Under the pieces are notes generated by a model. It ran no database searches. It was not told where the DNA came from and saw only the letters and a program-made list of their open reading frames with translations. The translations under genes and the position numbers were made by a program. Of a stretch of DNA of 64,000 nt, positions 19,489-29,468 are shown in pieces (the stretch's first letter is position 1; each line of letters starts with the position of its first letter). This stretch comes from Bacteroidales bacterium (GTDB taxonomy: Bacteria > Bacteroidota > Bacteroidia > Bacteroidales > UBA7960), in assembly GCA_003550725.1 (NCBI GenBank), contig PUKZ01000095.1, positions 1 to 64,000 on the forward strand. Reading direction: 5' to 3'.

Positions 19489-22400
19489 ATGTTAAATTTT
19501 TCCCATACATATATGTTTAATTCTTCAAAAATTACAAGGAAGTTATTAAACAAAATTTCCATTTTTTCTAAATGTATTTTGAAGCTTTTTTTAAGTGGAT
19601 TTATAATTATACTGCCATGTTTTTTATTATCTGAAGTGCCTCCTCCATACTGCGAAGACCCTACTCCAATTATTGAAATAGACTTGACTGATTCTCCTGA
19701 TGCAGAATTTCATACAGATGAAATTACGCCAAATGAACCATGTTGTGATGCTGCCCCAAATATTAACTGCATTGAGCTTATTATAGAGCTTCACCCCGAT
19801 GCAAGCTATATAAGTATTTTATGGACAACTGCACAAGGTAGTTTAGGATATTATATAAATTGTGAAAATTATGTATCAGAGCTGCCGGATACAATTAATT
19901 ATTGTTTTGATGATCCGGGTCCTCATTCAATTGTATTTTGCCGTAATGGTCACGCTCCTTATGAGTTTAGTATTTATTCTTATGAATTTCCTTTAGAAGT
20001 AACACTAGACCCTTTTGATCCTTTATGTGAAGACGATGAGGGTTTTGAGCTTACAGGGGGCTGGCCTGAGGGTGGTACTTATTACATCAATAGTGTTGAA
20101 AATGATTTTTTTGATCCTGCCGAGCATGGGCCGGGATTACATGAAATTGAATATATATATTATGATGAAATCACCGGGTGCTCCGGTAGTGCCACACAAA
20201 CAATTGAAGTCGTTGAATTGCCTGAAATAATTCTTGATGACCAGGAGTTTTGCAATTATGGTGGGCTGAAACCACTAGAAGAAGGCATTCCTGAAGGAGG
20301 TTATTTTACGGGCGAATACGTTGTTGATGATTACTTTTTCGATCTGGATGCCGCTCCACCGGGAGATCACAAAGTTTATTATCACTATGAAGATATTTGT
20401 AGTGGTATAGATAGTGCTTATGTTACTGTATACGAGATACCGGAGGCTACCGCTACTGCTGACCCAAACACAATAGCTGAGGGCCAAACAACCGATCTCG
20501 AAGGCAGTGCATCAGGCGGCTCAGGTAATTATTCATACCACTGGGAACCGGAAGGCCTGGTTCAAGACCCGTATGAACTTAATACTGAAACAGAACCTTT
20601 ATTTAATACAACAATTTTTACACTAACTGTAACCGACATTGAAACAGGTTGTATTGCTACTGCCGAGACGGAAGTTGTTGTTACCGGTGAAGCCCTCAGT
20701 ATAATAGATATTACCGCAAATCCTGATACTATATGTTTTGGCGAAACATCACAATTATGGGTTCAGGCTACCGGAGGGTCAGGTACTTATTATTATGAAT
20801 GGTCAGCTGATAATGCTGGAATTGATTTTCAACCCAACAATCAGGTAAGAGATCCTGTTGTTGATAACCTCCCTGAAGAAACAACAGAATTTACAGTTGT
20901 CGTAGAAGACAGTGATGGCCTCATAGCCGATTCTACGGTTGTTGTTTTTGTGCAAGAATTACCGAATGTTGAGTTAAATCTCCCTGAAGAAGCTGTCTGC
21001 GCAAATACACCAAACTACGCCCTTACAGGTGGTACACCCGAAGGTGGAACTTATTATATGCTTGATCAAAATGGCAATATCCTGTATCTTCCAAATATTG
21101 ATTTTTCTGATTTCCTTCCTCATGATATAGGTGAAGGTAGTTACCAAGTGCTATATGAATACACTGATCCATTAACAGGTTGCACAGATTCTGACATACA
21201 AGATTTTGAAATTCTGCCATATGTTAAAGCAAATTTTCATACTCATAAAAACCTTTGTCAATCAAACGAAATAACAATAAATAATTTATCCATCGGTGAA
21301 AACCTTAGCTATGACTGGGATTTTGGAGATGGAGGTGATGGTGAATTAATTGGCGATCCTGGTGACGATACCTTTATTTATATTTATGATCAACACGGAG
21401 GGTTTTTCAGTGAAGATTACACAATAACACTTATAGCATCAACTGAAGGTGATCAATGCGATCATGAAATTAATAAAACCGTTACTGTTTATCCAAAGGT
21501 AGAATTTGATGTTAGTGCTGTTGAGCCCGAAGGTTGCTCACCACACACCGTTGATTTTGAAAATCACACAACAGGTCCTATATCACATTATATATGGGAG
21601 TTTGGAGATGGTACATCTTCTATAAGTAGTAATCCCACAAAAACCTATCATAATTACGGCGATAATGATACAACTTACGTATTTGAATTAACCGCCGTTT
21701 CATACTATTATAATTGTGCTTATACATATACAGATTCTGTGGTGGTTTACCCCAAAGTAGAAGCCGGCTTTGCACTTAACCCGGTAGAAGCCTGCGCACC
21801 CTATGATGCTGAAATTATGAATAATGCCAAAAATGCTGAGTATTATGAGTGGGATTTTGGTGACGGTAGTGAAACTAAAGATTCGGGAGGTGAAATAATT
21901 AATCACACCTTTGAAAATCCTGGGCCATACCCTGATACACTTACAATAACTCAAACGGTATGGATTGAACGAAATGATGAGCCTGCCTGCACAGATATAT
22001 TCGAAAAAGAGATTGTTATATTTCCTGAAGTAACAGCCAAAATTCCTGAAATTGATACTGTCGGCTGCGCTCCTTTTACCGTCGAATTTGGGAATGAATC
22101 TTCAAATGCCACAAACTTTCACTGGGATTTTGATGACGGAGGCACTTCTTCCGAAAAATATCCATCGCATACCTTTAATAATACCACTGATGAAACCAAA
22201 ACATTTAATGTTGAAATGATCGCCTGGTCAAAACATTCATGTTATGACACAACTAATATCATAATCGAAGTCCATCCGCAGGTAACTGCAGGTTTTGATT
22301 TTAGCCCTGCTTATGCATGCAACCCTCACGAAGTCATATTTACCAATACTTCCTCTTCGGCCAGTACAATGGAATATGAATGGAATTTTGGCGACGGTTC

Positions 22401-25400
22401 ACCACCCGATTATTCAAAATCACCCACACATGAATATGATCATGATGAACCTGACCCTCAAAAATATGAAATAGAATTGATTGTTACTACCGATGAAGGC
22501 TGTGAAGCCATAGCAACCGACTCTATTACTGTTTATCCTAAAGTTTTGGCAGATTTTTCTCCTGAACCAGAAATTGGATGCAGCAAACTGGAAGTTTATT
22601 TTAATAATAACTCGATGGGAGCTGAAAATTATAAATGGTATTTTGGTGACGGGTCTGCTTCCTCTACTGATTTTGAACCCACACATGTTTATAAAAATCC
22701 GGGGTATTATGAAATAGAAACTTTTGCTGTTGAAATGGTAGCCGAGTCACAATATTTGTGTTATGATACCATTGTACATGAAGTACACGTTGAACCAACG
22801 CCAAAAGCAAGTTTTACGGTTGAGGAGGCTTCCGGTTGCTCTCCTTTTGCCTTGAACGTGAATAATAATTCGGAAGGCGTAAGTAACTATACCTGGAGTT
22901 TAGAAGGAGAAGTGATATCAACAGAAGAAATACCTGATTATTCTTATTCAAACACATCTAATGAAGTTGATACCTTATTACTTCATTTGTTAGTGGAAAA
23001 TGAATATGGATGTGCATCTGAAGACAGCACTGAAATTATTGTCTATCCTGAATTCACAGCCCAGTTTGAAGAAGTCGAAGATGGTTGCCATCCGCATGAA
23101 GTGAGTTTTGTTAATACTACCGGAAATGGAATTAATTATAATATAAGTTATCAATGGGATTTTGGTGATGGAATAACATCAACACAGGAAAATCCCGAAC
23201 ACACTTACCTGAATTTTAGTCATACCGAACACGAACAATTTACAACCACTCTATTTGCCGAATCGGAATACGGTTGCACAGACATTTATGAGCAAGAGGA
23301 AATCACGGTATACCCAAAACCATTAGCATCTTTTTGGGTAGAGAATCCGGTGGGTTGTTCGCCACATGAAGTAATTATTCACAATGCATCAGAGGGAGCT
23401 ACCGAATTTATTTTAGATTTGGGTGATGGTGAATCGATAGCAGGAGATGATTTTGAAAATGTATTCCCTTATCATTATGAATACTATATTGATCCGGAAT
23501 CAACCACAGAAGTTTTTGACATTGAACTCGAAGTTTTCAATGATGACGGATGCAATGATATTTTTACGCAAACAGTAACAATATATCCCGACATTGTTGC
23601 CGAATTTGAAGTAAGTGAAGATACCGGATGCCATCCGTTGACTGTTAATTTTACCAATCACTCACAAGGAGCCTCCGGAGAAATAGAATATCAATGGGAT
23701 TTTGGAGACGGAAACACTTCAACAGAAGAAAACCCCCAACATACATTCAATAATTTCAGCCATAAAGACGACACTTCTTATACTGTAACTCTGACAGCTT
23801 TCTACGAAGATGCTTGTTATGATGTTTACCAGGAGGATATTACCGTGCAGGCAACTCCACTTTCAAATTTCTCAGTACTTAATAGCCCCGGATGTGCTCC
23901 ACATGAAATTGAAGTTGTGAATGAATCTATCGGTGCAACAAATTTTGAATGGGATTTTGGAGATGGTAGTGACCCCGACAATTCTGAAAATCCGGAACCT
24001 CATGAATATACACAACCACCGGGTGAAAACCCCGGCATATTTACTATAACTCTTGATGTTTGGCATGAAAATGGTTGCTCAAATCAATATCAGCAGGATG
24101 TAACCATATACCCTGAAATAGAAGCTTTTTTCGAGATGAACGAAAAAGGATGCCATCCATTAACTGTACAATTTGAAAATCAAACAGCAGGCGGTGAAAA
24201 CTATTTGTGGGATTTTGGAGATGGTAACCAATCACAGGAAAAAAACCCCGAGCATACTTTTTATAACTATTCTAACAAAGAGGCTAAAACTTTTACAATT
24301 ACTCTATATGCTGAATCGGAATATGATTGCCAGGATGAATACATTGATACTGTCACAATTTACCCCTTGCCTAAAGCCAAATTTACACTTTCGGAAACAT
24401 CAGGCTGTTCGCCTTTCTCTCCAACTATTACCAATAAATCGGCGGGTAATGATCTAAGCTACTTATGGGACTTTGGTAATGGCCAATCAGAAGAAGGTGC
24501 CTCATCTTTTACTCACACCTGGGAAAATACAACAGACGATCCCGTAAATTATCAAATATTACTTACCGCCGTAAACGAATTCGGATGCAGTGATTCCACC
24601 AGCGAATCAATAAATGTTTTCCCTGAGGTTACCGCCGACTTTACAACCTCTAATGAAATGTTTGAAGGTTGCTCACCTTTTTCAGTAAAATTTGTTAATG
24701 AATCTCATCTGGGGAAATATTACAAATGGGATTTTGATGACGGATCAACTTCAACAAGTGCAGAACCATTGCATGTATTTATTAATGACTCTGCCAATAT
24801 AAAAGAATTTGATGTAAGCCTTGAAGCCACATCTGTTTATGGTTGCAAAGACACCGTAAATAAGGTTATAAAATCATACTTGTCGCCGGAAGCCGACTTC
24901 ATTGCCCTTCCGGAAAAACAACCATACCCTCAAACCATTGTCGAAATAACCAACCTGACAAATCAAGGAGAATGGTTGTTTGAATGGGATTTTGACGATG
25001 GAAACAGTCACACAACAGGTGATTTTGATCCCTTTGAACATGATTATAAAGATGATTGGGGTAATGGCGATTATTCTACAAAAACATATAATATTACATT
25101 AATTGCATCCAATCCGCTCTGCTATGACACATCACAACAGGAAGTTACAATAACATCTCCTGTGCCTGAGGCTGATTTTCATTCTTCCACACAAGGATGT
25201 GTGCCATTTGAGGTTCAGTTTAAAAACAACTCTAAATACGGTAATGAGTTTAGGTGGTATTTTGGGGATGGATCAGTGTCAAATGAAGAAAATCCCACTC
25301 ATACATTTGTGGATGCAGGAAAATATGACGTTAAATTAATAGCTATTGGCGATGGCGGTAGAGATACCACATACCGGGAAATAGTTGTATTTGAAAAACC

Positions 25401-25959
25401 CATAGCCGATTTTGAATTGGTTTCAAACCATATTAATATCCCACACGAACCTTTGAAAGTCATAAATAAATCAGAGATGGCCGATTTTTATTACTGGGAA
25501 TTTGGTGATGGTAATACTTCAACAGAATTTGAACCCGTTTATTATTATGAAGAACCGGGCCTTTACGATGTTTCTCTCTCGGTTTATACCAATACTGATC
25601 CACAATGTACTGACACAAAAATACTTGAAGCAAGCCTCAGGGTAGATGAATCCTGCCAGGTATTATTGCCAAACGCTTTTAAACCCTGTGATTCCGGTCC
25701 TTCAGGTGGAGTATGCGACCCGAACAATCCTACAAACGAAGTTTTTTGCCCTGTATATGAAGGTATAGACAGTTATGTCCTGGAAATATATAACAGATGG
25801 GGTGAACTGATATTCCGATCAACCGACCCGAGTAAGGGTTGGGATGGCTACTTTAGAGGAAAATTGGCTAAAATGGATGTCTATGTCTGGAAAGTCACAG
25901 GACAATGCACTAACGGTAAAACAATAAACAAAAGTGGAGATGTAACTCTTATAAGGTAA
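19489..25959 (+). CDS. Second giant PKD-repeat adhesin, type B T9SS signal
   Basis: The ORF opens with GTG at 19423. ATG 19489 (2156 residues, A-rich upstream) or ATG 19513 is more likely, placing the hydrophobic signal segment LKLFLSGFIIILPCFLLSE nearer the N-terminus. The first 600 residues hold Ig-like or SprB-like units (GGSGNYSYHWEP, GGSGTYYYEWS). About 17 PKD-like units follow, most with WDFGDG turns, one degenerate (NYTWSLEGE). The C-terminus (PNAFKPCDSGPSGG, EIYNRWGELIFRS, WDGY) is the gliding-motility type B T9SS domain and closely resembles that of the minus-strand giant. Most PKD units have a GCxP and a YGC-like cysteine, and the last three show the same altered cysteine pattern as the other giant. 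No PorP gene is directly adjacent on this strand. Confidence 0.88.
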   Translation: MLNFSHTYMFNSSKITRKLLNKISIFSKCILKLFLSGFIIILPCFLLSEVPPPYCEDPTPIIEIDLTDSPDAEFHTDEITPNEPCCDAAPNINCIELIIELHPDASYISILWTTAQGSLGYYINCENYVSELPDTINYCFDDPGPHSIVFCRNGHAPYEFSIYSYEFPLEVTLDPFDPLCEDDEGFELTGGWPEGGTYYINSVENDFFDPAEHGPGLHEIEYIYYDEITGCSGSATQTIEVVELPEIILDDQEFCNYGGLKPLEEGIPEGGYFTGEYVVDDYFFDLDAAPPGDHKVYYHYEDICSGIDSAYVTVYEIPEATATADPNTIAEGQTTDLEGSASGGSGNYSYHWEPEGLVQDPYELNTETEPLFNTTIFTLTVTDIETGCIATAETEVVVTGEALSIIDITANPDTICFGETSQLWVQATGGSGTYYYEWSADNAGIDFQPNNQVRDPVVDNLPEETTEFTVVVEDSDGLIADSTVVVFVQELPNVELNLPEEAVCANTPNYALTGGTPEGGTYYMLDQNGNILYLPNIDFSDFLPHDIGEGSYQVLYEYTDPLTGCTDSDIQDFEILPYVKANFHTHKNLCQSNEITINNLSIGENLSYDWDFGDGGDGELIGDPGDDTFIYIYDQHGGFFSEDYTITLIASTEGDQCDHEINKTVTVYPKVEFDVSAVEPEGCSPHTVDFENHTTGPISHYIWEFGDGTSSISSNPTKTYHNYGDNDTTYVFELTAVSYYYNCAYTYTDSVVVYPKVEAGFALNPVEACAPYDAEIMNNAKNAEYYEWDFGDGSETKDSGGEIINHTFENPGPYPDTLTITQTVWIERNDEPACTDIFEKEIVIFPEVTAKIPEIDTVGCAPFTVEFGNESSNATNFHWDFDDGGTSSEKYPSHTFNNTTDETKTFNVEMIAWSKHSCYDTTNIIIEVHPQVTAGFDFSPAYACNPHEVIFTNTSSSASTMEYEWNFGDGSPPDYSKSPTHEYDHDEPDPQKYEIELIVTTDEGCEAIATDSITVYPKVLADFSPEPEIGCSKLEVYFNNNSMGAENYKWYFGDGSASSTDFEPTHVYKNPGYYEIETFAVEMVAESQYLCYDTIVHEVHVEPTPKASFTVEEASGCSPFALNVNNNSEGVSNYTWSLEGEVISTEEIPDYSYSNTSNEVDTLLLHLLVENEYGCASEDSTEIIVYPEFTAQFEEVEDGCHPHEVSFVNTTGNGINYNISYQWDFGDGITSTQENPEHTYLNFSHTEHEQFTTTLFAESEYGCTDIYEQEEITVYPKPLASFWVENPVGCSPHEVIIHNASEGATEFILDLGDGESIAGDDFENVFPYHYEYYIDPESTTEVFDIELEVFNDDGCNDIFTQTVTIYPDIVAEFEVSEDTGCHPLTVNFTNHSQGASGEIEYQWDFGDGNTSTEENPQHTFNNFSHKDDTSYTVTLTAFYEDACYDVYQEDITVQATPLSNFSVLNSPGCAPHEIEVVNESIGATNFEWDFGDGSDPDNSENPEPHEYTQPPGENPGIFTITLDVWHENGCSNQYQQDVTIYPEIEAFFEMNEKGCHPLTVQFENQTAGGENYLWDFGDGNQSQEKNPEHTFYNYSNKEAKTFTITLYAESEYDCQDEYIDTVTIYPLPKAKFTLSETSGCSPFSPTITNKSAGNDLSYLWDFGNGQSEEGASSFTHTWENTTDDPVNYQILLTAVNEFGCSDSTSESINVFPEVTADFTTSNEMFEGCSPFSVKFVNESHLGKYYKWDFDDGSTSTSAEPLHVFINDSANIKEFDVSLEATSVYGCKDTVNKVIKSYLSPEADFIALPEKQPYPQTIVEITNLTNQGEWLFEWDFDDGNSHTTGDFDPFEHDYKDDWGNGDYSTKTYNITLIASNPLCYDTSQQEVTITSPVPEADFHSSTQGCVPFEVQFKNNSKYGNEFRWYFGDGSVSNEENPTHTFVDAGKYDVKLIAIGDGGRDTTYREIVVFEKPIADFELVSNHINIPHEPLKVINKSEMADFYYWEFGDGNTSTEFEPVYYYEEPGLYDVSLSVYTNTDPQCTDTKILEASLRVDESCQVLLPNAFKPCDSGPSGGVCDPNNPTNEVFCPVYEGIDSYVLEIYNRWGELIFRSTDPSKGWDGYFRGKLAKMDVYVWKVTGQCTNGKTINKSGDVTLIR

Positions 25960-26021
25960 ATTTGTTAAAAACTGCCAATGATTGTTACAAAATACTGACA
26001 AACATTATAAAAACATCATAT

Positions 26022-26052
26022 TTTGCTATAAGCAGCAATTATTATATATTTG
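26022..26052 (+). promoter_or_regulatory. Consensus promoter upstream of rfbA
   Basis: TTTG at 26022-26025, exactly 19 bases, then TATATTTG at 26045-26052 is a full match to the Bacteroidota TTTG-N19-TAnnTTTG pattern. The predicted leader to the rfbA ATG is about 150 bases, so a closer start cannot be excluded. Confidence 0.65.
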
Positions 26053-26207
26053 CCAAGTTTTGTATTTTTTTGCTTAATAACATCTTATAGATCGAAAATT
26101 AAAAAACAAGTGCAGGTAATATAAAACTATCACAAATCTTTTTCTCATAAAATTCAGGATTGAAATATAGACTACTAAATATCAAGAATTAGCCAAATTA
26201 CTTACAT

Positions 26208-27077
26208 ATGAAAGGAATCATACTTGCCGGAGGAGCCGGTACCCGCCTTTATCCAATAACTTTAGCAATGAGCAAACAATTAATGCCTGTTTATGATAAG
26301 CCAATGATATACTACCCAATGTCGGTATTAATGATGGCAGGTATAAATGATATTTTAATTATATCAACACCGGATTACCTTGGGCATTTTGAGCAACTAC
26401 TGGGCAACGGCAGCTCTTTGGGATGCAATTTCTGTTATGCAGTACAGGAAAAACCCATGGGACTGGCTCAAGCATTTATAATCGGCAAAAAATTCATAGG
26501 AAATGATAAAGTAGCATTAATATTAGGCGACAATATATTTTACGGAGATGGATTGCACCGTGTATTAAAGCAAAACAATGATCCTGAAGGAGGAACAGTT
26601 TTTGCCTATCATGTATCAGATCCTGAAAGGTATGGCGTTGTTGAGTTTGACAATAACAAAAATGCCATCTCTATTGAAGAAAAACCCAAAATACCTAAAT
26701 CCAACTATGCTGTACCCGGTCTTTATTTTTATGATAATTCTGTTGTTGATATTGCTCAAACTATAAAACCCAGTAAAAGAGGAGAATATGAAATAACCGA
26801 CATAAATAAACATTATCTTGAAAAAGGGATGTTGAAAGTAGGTGTTTTAGGCAGAGGAACTGCATGGCTTGATACAGGTACTTTTAATTCATTAATACAA
26901 GCTGCTCAATTTGTGCAGGTTATAGAAGAAAGACAAGGCCTGAAAATTGGATGCATTGAAGAAGTTGCATACAGAATGGGATTTATTAATGAAACACAAC
27001 TCGAAAAAGTCGCTCAACCTCTTCTTAAAAGTGGCTATGGCGAATACTTGCTAAAATTAATCGAAACAAAAATATGA
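26208..27077 (+). CDS. rfbA: Glucose-1-phosphate thymidylyltransferase
   Basis: RfbA/RmlA makes dTDP-glucose from glucose-1-phosphate and dTTP, the entry step to dTDP-rhamnose and related surface sugars. The 289-residue length is that of the family. The N-terminal [13 protein letters not shown] loop, [26 protein letters not shown] (metal-binding Asp) and [20 protein letters not shown] are all intact. It starts a plus-strand group with an epimerase and a prenyl synthase. rfbB, rfbC and rfbD are not in the window, so the rest of the rhamnose pathway must be elsewhere. Confidence 0.95.
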   Translation: MKGIILAGGAGTRLYPITLAMSKQLMPVYDKPMIYYPMSVLMMAGINDILIISTPDYLGHFEQLLGNGSSLGCNFCYAVQEKPMGLAQAFIIGKKFIGNDKVALILGDNIFYGDGLHRVLKQNNDPEGGTVFAYHVSDPERYGVVEFDNNKNAISIEEKPKIPKSNYAVPGLYFYDNSVVDIAQTIKPSKRGEYEITDINKHYLEKGMLKVGVLGRGTAWLDTGTFNSLIQAAQFVQVIEERQGLKIGCIEEVAYRMGFINETQLEKVAQPLLKSGYGEYLLKLIETKI

Positions 27078-27186
27078 TGCTAAAAATTTTTACTTTTGAT
27101 TTTAAAGGTTTATAGTTCAAACATCTGTTATAAAAAATTGAACACTGACACTAAAAACTTAAATATCAGAACTTTAAACGCATTTT

Positions 27187-28146
27187 ATGCAAATGAAAAA
27201 TAAAATACTTATAACAGGTGGTGCAGGCTTTATAGGTAGTTGTTTGGCCGAAAAACTAATCCAGGATTCCGATAATTTTGTGGTAATTGTTGATAACCTG
27301 TCTACAGGCAATTTGGAAAAACTTCCCGGCAAGCTCAATGGAAATTGGAAGTTTTTGAAATGTAATGTAAATGATTACAGGGATATTGCTGAAGTAATGA
27401 TTTCATATCATTTTGACTATGTCTTTCATTATGCCGCATTTGTAGGAGTACAAAGAACCCAGTCTAATCCGATTAATGTTTTAAATGACCTGAAAGGTAT
27501 TGAAAACGTTTTTAATTTGTGCAAAAATTCTGGTGTGCGCAGAGTATTTTTTGCATCCTCATCTGAAGTTTACGGCGAAACCCTCGATCTGCCTCAAAAT
27601 GAAGAAACAACACCACTGAACTCAAGATTACCCTATGCAGTTATAAAAAATGTGGGAGAAGCTTTCCTTACCTCCTATAAAAAAGAATACAACCTTGATT
27701 ATACTATATTCAGATTTTTCAATACTTATGGGCCAAAACAAAGCCCTGACTTTGTTATGTCTAAATTTATTAAACATGCTTTGCAAAATGAAAATATCCC
27801 AATATATGGGTCAGGAGAACAATCCAGAACATTTTGCTTTATAAGTGATAATATCGAAGCCTGCACAAATGCATTTAAATACAACAAATATGTTAATGAT
27901 GTAGTTAACATAGGGTCAGATTTGGAAATATCAATTTTAGATCTAGCTAATAAAATTATCCGTCTAACAGGTTCAAAATCAAAAATTGCCTTTCAACCTC
28001 CCCTTCCCGAAGGCGACATGAGACGAAGGTATCCGGATATAAAAAAGATGCGATCCCTTTTAAAACGTGAACTTATACCACTTGATGAAGGCATTAAAAA
28101 AACACTGGAGAACACAAAATTTATAACCAACTTATCAGAACAGTAA
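27187..28146 (+). CDS. NAD-dependent sugar-nucleotide epimerase/dehydratase
   Basis: This 319-residue extended short-chain dehydrogenase has the Rossmann motif GGAGFIGS (11-18), a catalytic Ser region ASSSEVYGE (about 123-131) and the Tyr150-Lys154 pair in PYAVIKN. It resembles UDP-glucose 4-epimerases and related NDP-sugar dehydratases or decarboxylases. The exact substrate cannot be told from motifs. Lying 109 bases after rfbA, it probably works on a nucleotide sugar for surface polysaccharide. ATG 27193 (two codons in) is an alternative start. Confidence 0.85.
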   Translation: MQMKNKILITGGAGFIGSCLAEKLIQDSDNFVVIVDNLSTGNLEKLPGKLNGNWKFLKCNVNDYRDIAEVMISYHFDYVFHYAAFVGVQRTQSNPINVLNDLKGIENVFNLCKNSGVRRVFFASSSEVYGETLDLPQNEETTPLNSRLPYAVIKNVGEAFLTSYKKEYNLDYTIFRFFNTYGPKQSPDFVMSKFIKHALQNENIPIYGSGEQSRTFCFISDNIEACTNAFKYNKYVNDVVNIGSDLEISILDLANKIIRLTGSKSKIAFQPPLPEGDMRRRYPDIKKMRSLLKRELIPLDEGIKKTLENTKFITNLSEQ

Positions 28147-28218
28147 TAACATGATGCAAATCATAAGATTTTTCTTATAAGCATAACAAAATAATCAAAA
28201 AGAAATAATAGAAAACAA

Positions 28219-29196
28219 ATGGCATATACTATAAATGAATTATTAAAAAGTATCAATGAGCAAACAAACAAACTTGATATAACCGGCGAACCGAAAGAAC
28301 TCTATTTGCCTGTTGAATATTGTATTAAAAATGGCGGTAAGCGAATCCGGCCATTAATGACTTTGATAGCTTGCGATATGTTTGGCGGAAATATTGATCA
28401 GGCAATGCCATCAGCTATTGGTATTGAAATTTTTCATAATTTCACATTGATGCACGATGATATTATGGACAATGCACCAATGCGAAGAGGAAAACCTGCT
28501 GTACATAAAAAATGGAACTCCAACACCGCAATTTTGTCGGGAGATGTTATGTTTGCAATTGCATATCAGTATATGTTAAAAACTCCCGAAAAAAAACTTA
28601 AACGTGTTCTGGAAGTTTTTAATGAAACGGTAATTCAAATTTGCGAAGGGCAACAATACGATATGAACTTTGAAACCCTCAACAATGTTTCTGAAGCTGA
28701 ATATTTAAATATGATCAGGTTAAAAACCGCCGTACTACCTGCTAATAGCCTCAAAATCGGGGCTATCATTGCCAACGCTCCTGAAAATGAAATTAACAAT
28801 CTTTATCTTTTTGGCGAGCTATTTGGCTTAGCTTTCCAACTTAAAGACGACTGGCTTGATATATTTGGTGATGAAGATGTTTTCGGTAAAAAAACCGGTG
28901 GCGATATAGTTGCCAATAAAAAAACATGGCTATATATTAAAGCTTTTGAACTGGCAAATAAAAATCAACTAAAAACACTTAATGAAGCCTTTAACAATAA
29001 AACAGTTCACCCTAAAGAAAAAATTAATACCGTAAAAAACATTTACCTGCAACTTGAACTCAACAAACTGGCAATAGAACAAATGAATAAATACTACAAA
29101 AGAGCGCAAGATTACCTGAACAAAATAAAAATCCCCGAAGAATCCAAAAGCAATCTTTCGCATTTATTAAAAATGCTGGTCGAAAGAAAATTTTAA
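28219..29196 (+). CDS. Short-chain polyprenyl diphosphate synthase
   Basis: This 325-residue trans-isoprenyl diphosphate synthase condenses isopentenyl diphosphate with allylic diphosphates. Both aspartate-rich motifs are present: DDIMD (80-84) followed by RRGKPAVHKKW, and DDWLD (210-214) before IFGDEDVFGKKTGGD. Phe75, five residues before the first Asp motif, is a bulky residue of the kind that limits chain length, so a farnesyl or geranylgeranyl product is inferred. GGKRIRP near residue 40 is the usual diphosphate-binding segment. A second synthase of different type lies at 53358. Confidence 0.9.
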   Translation: MAYTINELLKSINEQTNKLDITGEPKELYLPVEYCIKNGGKRIRPLMTLIACDMFGGNIDQAMPSAIGIEIFHNFTLMHDDIMDNAPMRRGKPAVHKKWNSNTAILSGDVMFAIAYQYMLKTPEKKLKRVLEVFNETVIQICEGQQYDMNFETLNNVSEAEYLNMIRLKTAVLPANSLKIGAIIANAPENEINNLYLFGELFGLAFQLKDDWLDIFGDEDVFGKKTGGDIVANKKTWLYIKAFELANKNQLKTLNEAFNNKTVHPKEKINTVKNIYLQLELNKLAIEQMNKYYKRAQDYLNKIKIPEESKSNLSHLLKMLVERKF

Positions 29197-29372
29197 TGAT
29201 TTTATCTTAACCCGCCTTATCATTTTTGCTTTAATAGTTATAACTTTAGAAGTTAAAAACAAACACTTTATATTTTATAAAAATTATAAATCCAACAACA
29301 GAATTTTTCTATAATTAAATTAATTAGATTGCGTCTTTATTACCCGATACTTTTTTAAAGACTAATTATTCT

Positions 29373-29380
29373 TATATTTG
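29373..29380 (+). promoter_or_regulatory. Candidate -7 box for arginine deiminase gene
   Basis: TATATTTG matches TAnnTTTG exactly and is 89 bases before the arcA ATG. Only a T-rich TTTTTTA stretch is seen near -33. Confidence 0.4.
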
Positions 29381-29468
29381 CCGTATTGAGTTATTATTGA
29401 TGATTGGTATTTAAAATTTTAACAAGATGCTCTGAATAATAAATTTAATAATAAAAAAACAAAGCAAT

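Noticed and set aside
8308-25959. Periodic WDFGDG coding repeats as a CRISPR-like or satellite array
   Set aside because: The periodicity is at protein level. The DNA units are diverged, about 270-300 bases long, and lack identical short repeats.
8300-26000. Dozens of ORF-track entries opposite or overlapping the giant genes
   Set aside because: They have no start signals, no recognisable domains, and arise from the complementary frames of repeat-coding DNA.
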